From Helopsaltes ochotensis (taxonomy: Eukaryota > Chordata > Aves > Passeriformes > Locustellidae), in assembly GCA_013400155.1 (NCBI GenBank), contig VXBM01000015.1, forward strand, positions 1,328,257 through 1,392,256: a stretch of 64,000 bases of DNA, written 5' to 3'. This document shows, one piece after another, positions 63,801-64,000 of the stretch. A program made the position numbers and the translations under genes. Below the pieces are notes generated by a model. The model was not told the DNA's origin, made no database searches, and saw only the letters and a program-made list of their open reading frames with translations. The stretch's first letter is position 1. The number at the start of each line of letters is the position of its first letter.

Positions 63801-64000
63801 ACAGTGGGGTTCTGAAATGAACATAAAGCATTCTGAAATAATGAGAAGAAAAATGTTGCTCTTTTTCTTTTCTGGAAATGTTATTCCCGATTGAGGGATT
63901 AAAGTAAGCATTAAATAACTCATATAGACAACCCTCAAATTTCCTACTTTTTCTTAAATCTTTGTGCAAAACATGCTACATTTGGAATCTCTGAATAATC

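Larger units (their letters stand above)
57911..64000. other. Intergenic sequence downstream of SOX6
   Basis: About 6.1 kb with no recognisable exon on either strand. It contains a (TTTG)n repeat, a possible old CR1-like relic near 60.65-60.85 kb and a GC-richer patch at about 61.86-62.35 kb. Open frames of up to about 119 codons show no recognisable domain. Confidence 0.75.

Noticed and set aside
1..64000. CRISPR arrays, bacterial operons, prophage, tRNA, rRNA, endogenous retrovirus
   Set aside because: None of the characteristic repeats, motifs or gene orders is present; the sequence is vertebrate nuclear DNA.

Overview
The window reads as vertebrate nuclear DNA, most likely from a bird. 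It is AT-rich and gene-poor, with large introns, few interspersed repeats, and recognisable CR1 LINE 3' ends of the avian/reptilian type. There are no bacterial operons, Shine-Dalgarno sites, tRNA or rRNA genes, or CRISPR arrays. An assembly gap of 140 N and one N inside a long T tract mark it as a draft assembly.

Only one gene is supported: the 3' part of SOX6 (SoxD transcription factor) on the + strand. Four coding exons lie at 24382-24490, 40633-40866, 43422-43638 and 50895-51198. Each has GT/AG borders, and their phases join into one frame of 864 nt (287 residues plus stop). They encode the linker before the DNA-binding domain, the whole HMG box (split by an intron after the Ile-Leu-Gly of its first half), the basic C-terminal extension of the box, and the Ser/Thr/Pro-rich and acidic C-terminus ending at TGA 51196-51198. 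The N-terminal coiled-coil and Q-rich part of SOX6 is not in the window, so bases 1-24381 are intron and the gene continues to the left.

Layout: 1-24381 intron; 24382-24490 exon; 24491-40632 intron with a minus-strand CR1 relic; 40633-40866 exon with two in-frame acceptors 60 nt apart; 40867-43421 intron with a CR1 copy about 40 nt after the donor; 43422-43638 exon; 43639-50894 intron with the N gap; 50895 to about 57910 terminal exon, including a 3'UTR of about 6.7 kb; then intergenic sequence to 64000.

The most informative non-coding content is in the 3'UTR. Four miR-499-type seed matches fall within about 640 nt. There are two miR-219-type matches (one an 8-mer), a miR-338-type 8-mer, four Pumilio-type motifs, several poly(A) signals, an A23 run and a poly-T tract of about 134 nt. 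I found no new multi-gene system. The best new leads are a possible truncated SOX6 mRNA ending in the CR1-bearing intron, and the regulatory layout of the 3'UTR.
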